Below are positions 1-10,340 of a stretch of 64,000 nt of DNA, piece by piece (positions within the stretch are counted from its first letter, which is position 1; every line of letters begins with the position of its first letter). Under the pieces are notes generated by a model, which was not told the origin of the DNA, did no database searches, and saw only the letters and a program-made list of their open reading frames with translations. Position numbers and translations under genes: made by a program. Source of the stretch: Ehretia macrophylla (taxonomy: Eukaryota; Streptophyta; Magnoliopsida; Boraginales; Ehretiaceae); assembly GCA_037974665.1 (NCBI GenBank), contig CM075777.1:12857001-12921000 (forward strand), read 5' to 3'.

Positions 1-590
1 ACCCTCTTCGAGCTAGGCATCAGAACCTTGACACACTCCCTTAATGTCGGATTACTTATGTATAAACGGTCTTCATAGTCATCATGACGATTACCGTGCA
101 ATAAACAGAGCAAGCCATTGCATGAACCTATGACCACTAATTTCTTTTTTGGCCCTTCTGGGAGATCAAATTTTCTTCCTAAATTCATGGGCTTGTGCGG
201 GAAAATCATGTTGCGCAGGGAAACAATGTAATTATTTCCGGCTTCAAGCTCAAGCCAAGAAGAGAGCTCATGACGAAATGAAAGTAAAACACTAATAAAT
301 GGTGTACTTGCCAGATATGCGTTGACAAAATAAGGGTCTGAGATGAGTTTATACCATGCTCTGCAAACACACTTGCAACGAAAGATCGACTTGATGGGGA
401 GTCTTGAAAGTATGTTTACCAACACCAAATTGGGCAATTTGTCGAGTCTTGTTTTGCAATTGTGGCATAGCAATTTGTGCTTCTTTGAGTTCTTGCGTTC
501 GTTGATGATCAAGAAATGTTTATATGATCGTGAAAGAGTGATGGGCACATGGTGAAGCTGAGAATCTTCTCCCTCACCACCACTCGTCAT
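1..590 (-). CDS. F-box / F-box-associated domain protein, copy A (partial, runs off the left edge)
   Basis: The minus strand is open from an ATG at 590 to the window edge, giving at least 196 codons with no stop. An F-box lies near residues 52-100: LPNLVLVNILSRLPIKSIFR is followed by CVCRAWYKLISDPYF. It is preceded by a short Cys motif (LLCHNCKTRLD) that all three family copies in the window share. After it comes the start of an F-box-associated region with the GSCNGLLCLL signature and YISNPTLREC. F-box proteins of this type are substrate receptors of SCF ubiquitin ligases: the F-box binds SKP1 and the C-terminal FBA domain binds the target. The target here is unknown. This copy is uninterrupted at the codon where copy B is split by a transposon, so it serves as the empty-site reference. 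The C-terminal half lies outside the window, so intactness is not known. Confidence 0.85.
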   Translation of the reverse strand, partial: MTSGGEGEDSQLHHVPITLSRSYKHFLIINERKNSKKHKLLCHNCKTRLDKLPNLVLVNILSRLPIKSIFRCKCVCRAWYKLISDPYFVNAYLASTPFISVLLSFRHELSSWLELEAGNNYIVSLRNMIFPHKPMNLGRKFDLPEGPKKKLVVIGSCNGLLCLLHGNRHDDYEDRLYISNPTLRECVKVLMPSSKR

Positions 591-652
591 GGTGAATGCG
601 GTGTTTTTTCACAAATGTATGTATTGTGTATTTGATGTGCGGTTTGAGGGAG

Positions 653-717
653 AAATATAGGAGGGGGGTGGGGGGGGGGGGGGGTGGTGGTGGTTGGGCG
701 GGGGATGTGGCGGGAAG
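653..717 (-). promoter_or_regulatory. Putative core promoter of F-box copy A
   Basis: Reading the minus strand, a TATATTT box (659-653) lies 63 bp before the ATG. A GGCGGGAAG motif (709-717 on the plus strand), resembling an E2F-type site, lies further upstream. The same order occurs before copy B at 28172-28198, and a related module occurs near 34.84 kb and 59.46 kb. That conservation between paralogues is the main support. Promoter function is inferred. Confidence 0.45.
661..706 (+). repeat. G-rich tract upstream of F-box copy A
   Basis: An almost pure guanine run broken by single T and A bases sits between the TATA-like box and the GGCGGGAAG motif of copy A. Copy B has no such run at the equivalent place. 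It contains enough G-runs to fold as a G-quadruplex on the plus strand, which is the non-coding strand of the gene. Its length may be unreliable because homopolymers are hard to sequence. Confidence 0.6.
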
Positions 718-759
718 ACTGCTACTTTGGGGAGGAAATACGGCAAAGGCCATACCAAG

Positions 760-2140
760 GAGCCTATGATCTTTTTCCTTTTCTTTTTTTCACTCTAATA
801 GCGATTAAAAACAAAAATAACAAAAAGGTGATTATCTTTTTCAATTTCATTCTAATAATTATTTAGACTATTTCATTTTTCACCCCAATATCAATCTACA
901 ATCTATATTATAATTAACACATTATTTAATAGTTCTTTAAAATGTCTTATTTTCCGATATATCATTATGGATTGGGTATTGTTTTCGGCATAGAAGGGGA
1001 ATTCGTCGTTCCCAAAAATACTAACTCGGCTTTGCTTAACTGATAGACTTATACATTAAAGATAAACAATCTATATAGTGCATGTCAAAAGAAGTGGGTA
1101 ATTAGCCTACTGAAATTTAAAAGACTCAAAAAGAAGTTCTAATGGTATATATAAAAAAAAAATCTTGCAAAAGTCCCTCTAAAAAAAGAAAAACAAAAAA
1201 CTCCGTCACATCTAGGGATAGGGCAATAGGGAGAGATTTTGTAGGTAACTGTCCCTATGGAGAGAGTTTTAAAATGGGAATTGGAATGTGGGGCAAGAGG
1301 TGAGAATATGATATATTTAATGGTGAATGATATAATTTATTCTTTAAATGATGAGAAGTCTTGATGCAGATTATATTACTTGACTTTTCTAAGTGGTGGA
1401 TCTTTGTAAAATATAAACATGAAAAAATTGTTTTTATTTTTAACAAAATCAAATATTATAATTTCTCATGTAACTATCATTTGATTATGTTATAGGTTAG
1501 ACATTATTTCCTTTGTGAATTCGGAATGATAAAGTCAAGAAAATAGTATTGATTAGGAATGTTTCAGGACTTGATTTTAATAATCAAATGACATTCTTTT
1601 TGTCATATATAGTTCTTATGTTCAATTATTTCCATTCGAACTTGGTTTAGATGGTCAAACTACGTTATTATAAGGACATATTTAAGTAAAAGGATATAAT
1701 TACTTTTTAACTGGAGACACAAAACTCAATTTGTATGCCTTTTCTATTTTTAATTTTTATTTTTGCTGAAAAGTAAGAGAGATTTTATTTAGAAAGTAAA
1801 AAAAATATAAGTGGTTGAGTACATCAAATCAAGCCCAAGTGGCAAAGAAATCTAAAGTATCGATGTGCGTCCTAATGGTGGAACGATAAAAAAACAAAAG
1901 ACTACACATGGATAACAAAACGAAAAAACAAGCAATTCAATAACAAGTCAAGTCAGCCTAATATCAATATTTGTTTTGTGCATGAAATATTTGTTGATGG
2001 GGGTTCCCATGAATGGCTTCAGTTGCGCTCGCATTGTCACCTCTCGCAAATGATAATCATAATTTCTTCCTTGGTTGAAGCTTTCTCCTTGAACAACTGT
2101 TTGTTTCTCTCCTTTCAAATGTGATAATTGATGCACAAAG
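760..2140. other. Gene-free stretch with a dispersed repeat
   Basis: I see no supportable coding region. About 1030-1300 is clearly related to 56080-56350: shared features include a run around GGGTAATTAGCCTACT, a conserved AAATTTAAAAGAC segment and a shared GGAATTGG stretch. This is the first sign that the region upstream of F-box copy A belongs to a unit repeated elsewhere in the window. The remainder is AT-rich and unremarkable. Confidence 0.5.
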
Positions 2141-2146
2141 GATTAA

Positions 2147-2491
2147 GTGAAAAATGTATTCCTTGATATTGCCTTTACCTCAAAACTAGAAACAAGATTA
2201 AATAATCTCATTAAAAGTAAAGATAGGGGCATTAATGAGAATAAACTTTATACTCCCCTTTTAAATTCTTTTTGTGAAGGAGCATTCGAAGAAAATGTGA
2301 TCTCTAATTTTCAAGCCTTGGTGACAAAAAATGCAGTGAACACGATTGATGCTGCCCCGGCAAAGGAGCTAATATCTTATTGCAAGGCGATTAAGGTAGA
2401 CAAGCCAAGTGATGAAACTATGCTTATGAATGTTGTTGGAGGACCAGGTAAGAGAGTGTTAATAAAGTACTACCCCTTATCCCGAATATAA
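2147..2491 (+). pseudogene. Unrecognised open frame of 114 codons
   Basis: The frame is open between stops but starts at GTG. Its only methionine codons are late, so it is not a complete gene as it stands. The composition is protein-like: charged and hydrophobic residues are mixed, and it contains the segment ELISYCKAIKVDKPSDETML, with no low-complexity run. I do not recognise the family. It could be one exon or the remnant of a decayed gene. A chance open frame is also possible, and no neighbouring exon with convincing splice sites was found. Confidence 0.2.
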
Positions 2492-2774
2492 TCCCATGTT
2501 TTACCAAAGGAGAAAGATCTATCAGCGGTGAGTTTCCAAGTGAAAGAATTAGAGTAGGTCGTTCGAGAAAGGAGATTATTTATATACATGATCTATATAA
2601 ATATCTATATACATGATCTTTATTTATTTTATTTTTAGTTTACGTTTTAAAATTTCATGTCATGTGAATTAATTGTTAGTTTGCATAATTTAAAAAATTA
2701 TAAATTCACAAGTAATCTCCATAACGAGGTGGGAAAGGGGGATGGGGATAACAAAGATGGGGGTTTGGCGACTT

Positions 2775-3652
2775 AGGCCAACTCTAAGCGAGTCCCTAAC
2801 TCATTCCATACTCTACATATAGGGATGAAATTGGCTAAATTGCACTCTAACAGATCCCCTACCTCATCCCCTAAATTAGAAGGGATCCCTACAGTGATTT
2901 TCATCTTCTCTACATATAAGAAAAAATGCACTATTTCCTACCTCATCCCCTAAGCACTGTACCTGTCAGAAAAATGTAAAAAAAATTTAAAAAGAAAAAA
3001 AATTAAAAGTTAAACTCTCCAACGGTATGATTTTTTACCGTTGGAGAGGAAGATGGTTTGTGTATATATATATACATAGACCATGGTTTCTCCAATCTAC
3101 ACCAAAAAAAAAAAACAAAAGAATATCATATTTTCGCCAAAAAAAAAAAACTGAAAAGAAAGCAAAAAAAAAAAAAAAGACAAAAGCTTGCCTGCAACAC
3201 AAAGGTAAATCATGGTGTTGGTTGGGGGTTAGGACTAAAGGGCACGGCTGACAGATTTTTGGTGAAGGGGGTGGTATTATGATCTTGTTGTGATGCTTGT
3301 GGGCTGGTGATGAGAAGATGTTTCGTTGAGAATGGTATATGAGATCCTGTGATTTTTTCTTGTTGGCCAGAGAAGATGGAGGCGTTCTTGTTGGGCAGAG
3401 AAGATGTTAAATGACATGTTTAATTAAAATAAAATGAGTGGAAAGTAGAATAAAATAAAAATAGGAAGTTCCTACAATAGGAAAGCTGTTGGAGTAAAAC
3501 TGAAATATAGATTCTCTAAACGAAGAAATTGATTAAATGTAGGGAAGTTATTAAAGTGTAACTAAAATAGGAAATTCTTAGATGTAAAAAAAATATTTTA
3601 AATCCCTACATATAAGAAAAAATGTAAGAAATATGTTGAAATTGGCCTTATA
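2775..3652. mobile_element. MITE-like element with weak terminal inverted repeats
   Basis: The left end TAGGCCAACTCTAA is inverted at the right end as TTGAAATTGGCCTTA. Both ends also carry a CTACATATA(A)G...GGGAT motif further in. A 13-bp perfect hairpin (3015-3027 with 3036-3048, CTCTCCAACGGTA and its complement) lies inside. Related sequence occurs at 53.7-54.08 kb and 55.2-55.74 kb. There are no coding features, and the target duplication is not clear, so the superfamily is left open. Confidence 0.4.
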
Positions 3653-4457
3653 CAATGGCCTTTCAAATGACAAGACCAGGCATGCAATAGGTCTCTATCC
3701 CAAAAACCCTCCTGTTGAGCAACTCCAACAATTGAGCTTCTTAGTCAAGGTAGATAGTTAATTTTAAGAAAAGTACTCCAACAAGTTAGTTATCAATTAT
3801 CGCCAGAATAGATAGCTCTTCAATTACTTTTGTTTGCTCGCTAGGAGCAGCGAGCGATCTTCATTTATTATACCTTCATTTTTTTGTTTGTCAAGCTCAA
3901 CAAAGCATGATGACCAAAAAAAAAAAAAAGAAAAAAGAAAAAAAAGCTCAACAAGGCATCTCCATGCTTTTCTTTTTTAGTCATGCACTGTTTTTGTCCT
4001 ACATGTTTTTTTTTTTTTTTTTTCCTTTCTAATTTGTCAAGCAGGAGGATTTGAAATAAGTTGGGGTAATAGGTGCAATCTTTTTTTTTTGTTGCTGTTG
4101 GTGTTTCAGTCCAGCAATGTTAAAAAATATATTAATATTACAATTTTTGTTACGGCATAATTATTAATAATTAAAAATTAAAGATAAAAAAAAGAGGTTA
4201 TTAAGTAATGAGTTTAGTTAAAATATGGAGAGTTTTAAGAGAAAAATTAAGTAGAGTCTGGAATAGAAAGTATTGTAAGTGTAAAACTGAAATACAAACC
4301 CGCGATCCCGTAGAAAGAAATCATGATCCCTTATTGAAAAAAAAAAAAAAACTCTTATTTCTTTTCTATTGTAATTTCAGGATTATTGCACCTATTAAAT
4401 CAACTAAAAGAATTATCGAAATAAATTCAAATGAAAGATAAATATAACTTAAGCGAC
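3653..4457. other. Gene-free, homopolymer-rich stretch
   Basis: This part contains several poly(A) and poly(T) runs, including a T-run near 4007-4023, and no believable gene. The open frame at 4208-4441 shows no domain and ends in A/T-rich sequence, so it was not called. Confidence 0.4.
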
Positions 4458-4512
4458 AGCCTAGTCTCGCAGGGGAGGCAACAGTAGGGAATTTTTGGCA
4501 ATGGGCGAAAGC
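4458..4512 (+). pseudogene. Short plastid/bacterial-type 16S rRNA-like fragment
   Basis: About 55 bp resemble the conserved 16S rRNA segment that includes the GGGAGGCAGCAG block. Here the block reads GGGGAGGCAACAGTAGGGAA, and it ends with CAATGGGCGAAAGC, which is typical of this rRNA region. Similarity stops abruptly on both sides, so this can only be a relic, most simply an old nuclear insertion of plastid DNA. It lies just upstream of a truncated copia element. The match is short and carries several substitutions, so chance similarity is not fully excluded. Confidence 0.45.
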
Positions 4513-4778
4513 GCAATTTTTCGAGCTTGAGCCTTCACCACATGTACGAAGAGACTAGATCGTTGGTTGGACTATGCTCTGGAGGAGTTGTACTTTGACC
4601 AATACAACGGTTTCTTGTAGCTTCTGAATGGCGAAATTGTTTCAATTTCCTTTCCTTAAAGCTGAATTTGGACTTTGAAGCTTGGTAGGAGAACCATCTG
4701 TTTGTGTTTTGATATCGGGTTTCCTCCCAACAAAATGGCCTCAGAACTTGATTGTTGAATTGTTGTTTTGTATAAACA

Positions 4779-7700
4779 ATGGAAATTAATACAAGTAGAA
4801 TGATATGTTTGAATGGTTTGAATTATGCCATGTGAAAAAGAAAAATGGAAGACTTGTTGTATGTGAAAGATTATTATCTACCGGTGTTTACTACTGAAAA
4901 ATCCGTGAGTAAAACTGATGAAGAATGTGAGTTATTTCACAAACAAGTGTGTGGGTATATCAGGACATGGGTAGATGATAATGTGATGAATCACATTAGT
5001 GAAGAAACACATGCACGCACATTATGGAACAAACTTGAAGAATTATATGCACAAAAGTGTGGGAGCAACAAGTTGTTTTTGATAAAACAATTGATAGGTT
5101 TGAGATACCGAGATAAAACCCCTATAACTGATCATGTAAATGAATATCTTGGGATTATAAATCAGTTAGATGCCACTGGCATTAAATTGGATGATGAACT
5201 TAAGGGTTTATTGCTTCTTGGTACTTTACCGGACTCATGAGAGACATTTAGAATGTCATTGTGTAACTCAACCCCAGATGGTGAAATCACTTTGAATCTA
5301 GCTAAAAGTAGACTTTTAAATGAAGAAGCTAGAAGAAAGTCACAAAATTCCTCTTCAGAGTCAGATGCTTTGGTTACTGAATCTAAGGGGAGGAATAAGC
5401 AAAATGGTTCGGGAAATAGAGGAAGTAGTAGAAGCAAGTCAAGAGGGAAGTATAGTAATGTCAAATGTCATCACTGTGGAAAAATGGGTCATATCAAGAG
5501 ATTTTGCAGAATATTACAAAATGAAAATAAAAACAAAGATAATGATAAGAAGAAAGATGATGATAGTGGTAAAGATCGAGTTGCTACCACTACACAGGAG
5601 TTTTTCATTGTATATGACAGTGATGTTATTAATCTTGCATGTCATGATACATGTTGGGTGATTGACAGTGGTGCTTCTATTCATGCTACTTCTCGAAAGG
5701 ACTTTTTTATGTCTTATACAGCTGGTAATTTTGGAGTTGTGAAAATGGGTAATGATGGTGTCGCCAAAGTTGTCGGTACAGGAGATGTTTGCTTGGAGAC
5801 TGAAAATGGCAGCAAATTAATTCTTAAAGATGTGAAGCATGTTCCTGACATTAGATTGAATTTGATCTCTGCAGGTAGACTTGATGATGAAGGTTTTCTT
5901 AATACCTTCGGTAATGGTCAATGGAAACTTACAAAGGGCTCTATGGTTGTAGCCAAAGGTAAGAAATACTCAACTTTGTATTTGATGAATTCAAAGGTTT
6001 CCAGGAGCATTGTCAATGCAGTGGAAAATGAAGATGCAACAAAGTTGTGGCACAAGAGACTGGGTCACATGAGTGAGAAGGGAATTTCAGTTTTATCCAA
6101 GAAGAAAATTTTATCGGGACTAACAGATCCACATATGAGAAAATGTGATCATTGCTTTGCAGGAAAGCAGAACAGGGTTTCTTTCCAGAGTCATCCACCT
6201 TCGAGGAAGGAAAATGTACTTGAGCTGGTACATTCGGATGTGTGTGGTCCGATGAAAATTAAAACACTTGGTGGTTCTTTTTACTTTGTGACGTTTATTG
6301 ATGACCACTCCAGGAAGACTTGGGCTTATACCTTGAAGTCTAAAGATCAAGTGTTGGATGTATTCAAGCAGTTTCAAGCATCCGTTGAAAGAGAAACAGG
6401 AAGAAAATTGAAATGCATCCGTACAGATAATGGAGGTGAATATTGTGGTCCATTTGACAAGTATTGCAAAGAGCAAGGTATCAGGCATCAAAAGACATCA
6501 CCAAAGACACCACAGTTGAATGGTGTTGCTGAGAGAATGAATAGAACTTTGATTGAAAAGGTAAGATGTTTGCTTTCACATGCAAATCTACCACATTCAT
6601 TCTGGGGTGAGGCTTTGAATACAATTGTTCATTTGTTGAATCTCTCACCATGTATTCCATTAAAGCTTGATGTTCCTAATAGAGTTTGGACAGGGAAAGA
6701 TGTTTCTTATGATCATTTGCGAGTCTTTGGATGCAAGGCGTTTGTACACATTCCAAAGGATGAAAGGTCCAAACTTGATGTGAAGACACGATAATGTATA
6801 TTTGTCGGTTATGGCCTTGATGAATTTGGTTACATGCTATATGATCTAGTTGAGAAGAAAATTGTCAGGAGCAGAGATGTTGTATTTGTGGAGGATCAAA
6901 CAATTCAGGATATTGGCAAAGCAGAGAAAGAGTTACCCCCACAGTCAGATAAATTGGCTAATCTTGATATAGTGCCTTCAACGCCACCAGTAACAGAGTA
7001 GGTTGAAGATGATGATCAAGGTAATTTCCCTAATGATGATCAAGCAGAAAGTCCTACACAGGTTGAGGTAGGTGATGATGATAGTCAGCTTGAGACTCCA
7101 CCAACAATTCCACTCAGGAGGTCCGTTAGAGATAGACAGCCTTCCACAAAATACTCTTCTGATGAGTATGTTTTATTGACAGATGGAGGTGAGCCTAAAA
7201 ACTTTGAAGAAGTTATGGATGATAAACATAAAAATGAGTGGATGGAAGCTATGCAAGATGAGATGAAATCTTTGCATGAAAATTGCACATTTGAGTTGGT
7301 GAAGTTGCCTAAAGGCAAAAGAGCTTTGAAAAACAGATGGGTTTACAGGTTAAAGCAACAAGAAAATACTTCACAACCACGATACAAAGCAAGACTGGTT
7401 GTAAAAGGGTTCAGTCAGAGAAAAGGTGTTGACTTTGATGAGATTTTCTCTCCAGTTGTGAAGATGTCATCCATTCAAGTTGTTCTGGGTTTGGTTGCTA
7501 GTCTTGATCTAGAGATTGAGCAGATGGATGTGAAAACTGCTTTTCTTCACGGTGATTTGGAGGAAGAAATTTACATGGAGCAACTGGAGGGGTTCAAAGA
7601 AAAAGGAAAAGAGGATTATGTGTGTAAACTGAAGAAAAGTCTTTATGGCTTGAAACAAGCACCTCGACAATGGTATAAGAAGTTTGAATCTGTTATGGGG

Positions 7701-8756
7701 GAACAAGGCTATAGGAAAACTTCTTCGGATCATTGTGTCTTTTCTCAAAAATTCTCTGATGATGATTTTATTATCCTGTTGCTATACGTTGATGATATGT
7801 TGATTATTGGCAGGAATTCTTCAAGAATTGACAGGTTGAAGAAACAATTGAATAAATCTTTTGCTATGAAAGACTTAGGACCAGCAAAGCAGATTCTTGG
7901 CATGAGAATCAATCCAGACAGAAATGGCAAAAATGTGTATTTGTCACAAGAGAAGTACATCGAGAAAGTACTTCAAAAGTTCAACATGGATAAAGCTAAA
8001 GTGATTAGTGCTCCTCTTGCTACTCACTTTAAGCTAAGTGCTCAACAGTGTCCTTCTACAGATGAAGAAAAGAAAGATATGTAGAATGTTCCATATTCTT
8101 CAGCAGTGGGAAGTTTGATGTATGCTATGGTGTGTACACGGCCAGACATAGCACATGCAGTTGGTACGGTGAGTCGTTTTCTCTCAAATCCTGGGAGAGA
8201 ACACTGGAATGCAGTGAAGTGGATTATGAGATATCTTCGAGGCACATTCAAACTGAGACTTTGCTTTGGATGTGAGAAGCCTATGCTTGTGGGTTACACA
8301 GATGCTGATATGGCTGGAGATGTTGATACTCGTAAGTCTACTTCGGGTTATTTGATTACCTTTGCAGGGGGAGCTGTGGCATGGCAATCGAGATTGCAAA
8401 AGTGTGTTGCCCTTTCCACCACTGAAGCGGAGTTCATTGCAACAACTGAAGCATGCAAGGAATTGCTATGGATGAAAAAGTTTCTGGAAGAACTTGGGTT
8501 TGAGCAAAATGAATATGTCTTGTATTGCGACAATCAGAGTGCAATACATCTTGGTAAGAATTCTTCATTTCATTCAAGATCGAAACATATTGATGTGAGC
8601 TACCATTGGATCAGGGATGTTTTGAATTTGAAATTGTTGAAACTTGAAAAAGTTCACACAGATGACAATGGCTCCGATATGTTGACGAAGGCGGTGCCAA
8701 GAGAGAAGCTTGAGATATGTCGTTTGGTTGCCGGGTTGATTGACCCACCCACATGA
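4779..8756 (+). pseudogene. Ty1/copia gag-pol polyprotein, Tnt1-like, broken by stop codons
   Basis: A single frame runs from the ATG at 4779 to the stop at 8756. In order it carries gag, a CCHC knuckle (5466-5507, CHHCGKMGHIKRFC), an aspartic protease motif (DSGA near 5665), and integrase with the GAG-preintegrase motif (WHKRLGHM, CDHCFAGK) and the expected acidic residues in SDVCGP, TDNGGEY and GVAERMN. Reverse transcriptase follows with an intact YVDD (7785-7796), then RNase H (TDAD, TTEAEF, YCDN). The order integrase before RT marks it as copia. Five in-frame stops interrupt it: TGA 4833, TGA 5238, TAA 6792, TAG 6999 and TAG 8082. No frameshift is seen. The protein resembles the TNT 1-94 group. 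It cannot make a full polyprotein as it stands. Confidence 0.9.
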
Positions 8757-8769
8757 GTTGGTGGGGGAG

Positions 8770-9520
8770 TTTACAAACAACAAATGAACAGCGGAAATAA
8801 CACCCTCCCACCTTGTATAAACCTGTTAGGAAGCAACAAATAGAGCCAACAACAATATGCACAAATCTGAAAATTCCAGAAAATAGAGCAACACCAAGAT
8901 TTTAACGTGGAAAACCTCCCCAACGTGGAGAGTAAAAACCACGGGACCGTAGTCCACCCAAAAACTTCCACTATCAACAAATAATGGGTACAAAAGAGTC
9001 TTCTCTAGCTACAACTAGAGGCATACACAATACATTCACGAAGAATAACATATTCTTGCAAATATTGCATCAACAAAAGAGATTAAACCAAGAAGTAGGA
9101 GAGAAATCACCAAAAATGTCGTCACTGTTCAAGTCAGAAAAACGGGCTGTAGAGAGCTCCAAATCTGATCTCCACCGTTCAGATAGAAGACCCACGAGTT
9201 TTGAACATGCACGTAAAATTTCAGCTCAATCGGACCACAAATGACCTTCCGATCGTCAACTTGATCAAGATGGCGCAGGCTGAAATTTCTGCTCTTCTTC
9301 TCCTTTCTCTCTCTCTGTTTCTTTCTCTCTCTCTCGTTTTCTCACTTTCTCTTTTTTTCAAAACAAGTGACAGACCAGCTTTTGCTGGTCTGTCCATTCC
9401 ATTCTTTTTTTTTTGTTTATTGTTTTTTCCCTTTTTTGTTTTCTTTTCTTTTGGTCAAAAAGCAAAAGCAAAAGCAAAAGCAAAAAATTATACCAACCCA
9501 CATGGGTTGGTCTACTCAAC
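8770..9520 (+). repeat. Probable 3' LTR of the Tnt1-like element
   Basis: About 750 bp follow the polypurine tract. They include an AACGTGGAAAACC segment common in plant LTRs, a long CT-rich tract (9296-9358), a perfect hairpin (9370-9395) and a short AAAAGC tandem repeat near 9459-9488. Open frames in it are low-complexity and not genes. The exact right border is uncertain because no second LTR is present to compare with. Confidence 0.5.
9370..9395 (+). repeat. Perfect 11-bp hairpin in the LTR
   Basis: GACAGACCAGC, a TTTT loop and the exact complement GCTGGTCTGTC lie directly after the CT-rich tract. The perfect stem in an otherwise decayed element is noticeable. It may be a retained structural or transcript-processing feature of the LTR. 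Confidence 0.7.
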
Positions 9521-9708
9521 ACCATCTACATTTTCCATCTCAAGGACCTGAATCTTAACATAATTAATATTTGAGACAAATGCTTGCTCAAGCTCTTTAT
9601 TGGAGTTGAAAGACTCTTCACCCAAAGCAGAGGAGGAAGAAGTAAGCTTCCTAGAGAAGAACCATACCTCTGCTTTACATGGATGTCGATGTACAATGCG
9701 TCTCTATT

Positions 9709-9821
9709 TCTTTCTCTCTTTTTCCTTTTTTTTTTTTTTTGCTTACAATGCCTAAGTTGTGGTTCGAACTGATCACAATAAGTTGCTACTTAACCATTTC
9801 ACCCGACTTTTCGGTTCATGT
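9709..9821 (-). mobile_element. tRNA-derived SINE with 9-bp target duplication
   Basis: The insert is flanked by GTCTCTATT on both sides (9700-9708 and 9822-9830). On the minus strand it holds an A-box-like segment (GGTTAAGTAGC) and a good B box (GTTCGAACC), and it ends in a poly(A) tail. These are the marks of a RNA polymerase III SINE. The paralogous 3' flank of F-box copy C near 32.32 kb lacks it, giving a natural empty site. At 113 bp it is short for a plant SINE and could be 5' truncated. Confidence 0.75.
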
Positions 9822-9830
9822 GTCTCTATT

Positions 9831-10340
9831 GATATGCTAATGTCCCTAGACTCATTTCCTATCAAACGTCAAAGAAAAAAATTGATTTCTATGTATGGAA
9901 TTATTCTATATTTTACGAAAATTTCACAACCAAATTCATTGCACTAAACTAGAGATTTGGAGTATAGTTCCGGTCATTATATTCCAATATGTGATCAAGT
10001 AGTACTCTGAAGGTATGAAATGATATGTAGAAGAGGTATTGTACATAAAAGTCAGTAATGCAAATTAAACTAATTAAGAAGATATGCAAATTCAGAAATG
10101 GAGAAGGGAATTCAAAAGCAACATTCAACTTAGGCTAGAACTGAACTAACAAAATAAGATAAGTTCGGATTTTGACATAAAATTGATGATCATTTTATCG
10201 CATATTGATCACACGCCCTGGATAAGTTATTTTTTTCCTCACGGCTTAAATAAAATAGATTTAGGAGTAATTCCACATGCTACTCGGAAGGCTGATTCAG
10301 ATTCTACTTGAGCCTTCTTTCATTCATATTAAGAAGCAGC
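9831..10340. other. 3' flank of F-box copy B, duplicated with the gene
   Basis: No gene is present. The sequence is related to 32337-32820, the flank downstream of F-box copy C. Shared blocks include GATATGCTAATG / TATATGCTAATG, CCAATATGTGAT and the GTAGAAG region. The duplication that made the F-box copies therefore included at least 500 bp of 3' DNA. Confidence 0.6.

Larger units (their letters stand above)
4779..9520 (+). mobile_element. Tnt1-like copia retrotransposon lacking a visible 5' LTR
   Basis: The polyprotein is followed by a purine-rich tract (GTTGGTGGGGGAG, 8757-8769) and then LTR-like sequence. Upstream of gag I find neither a primer-binding site nor a sequence matching the 3' LTR, so the element appears truncated at its 5' end somewhere in 4513-4778. 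No target duplication can be assigned. It lies on the opposite strand to the F-box genes, between copies A and B. Confidence 0.7.

Noticed and set aside
9201-9551. Hydrophobic frames in the Tnt1-like LTR
   Set aside because: They translate a CT-rich tract and an AAAAGC repeat.
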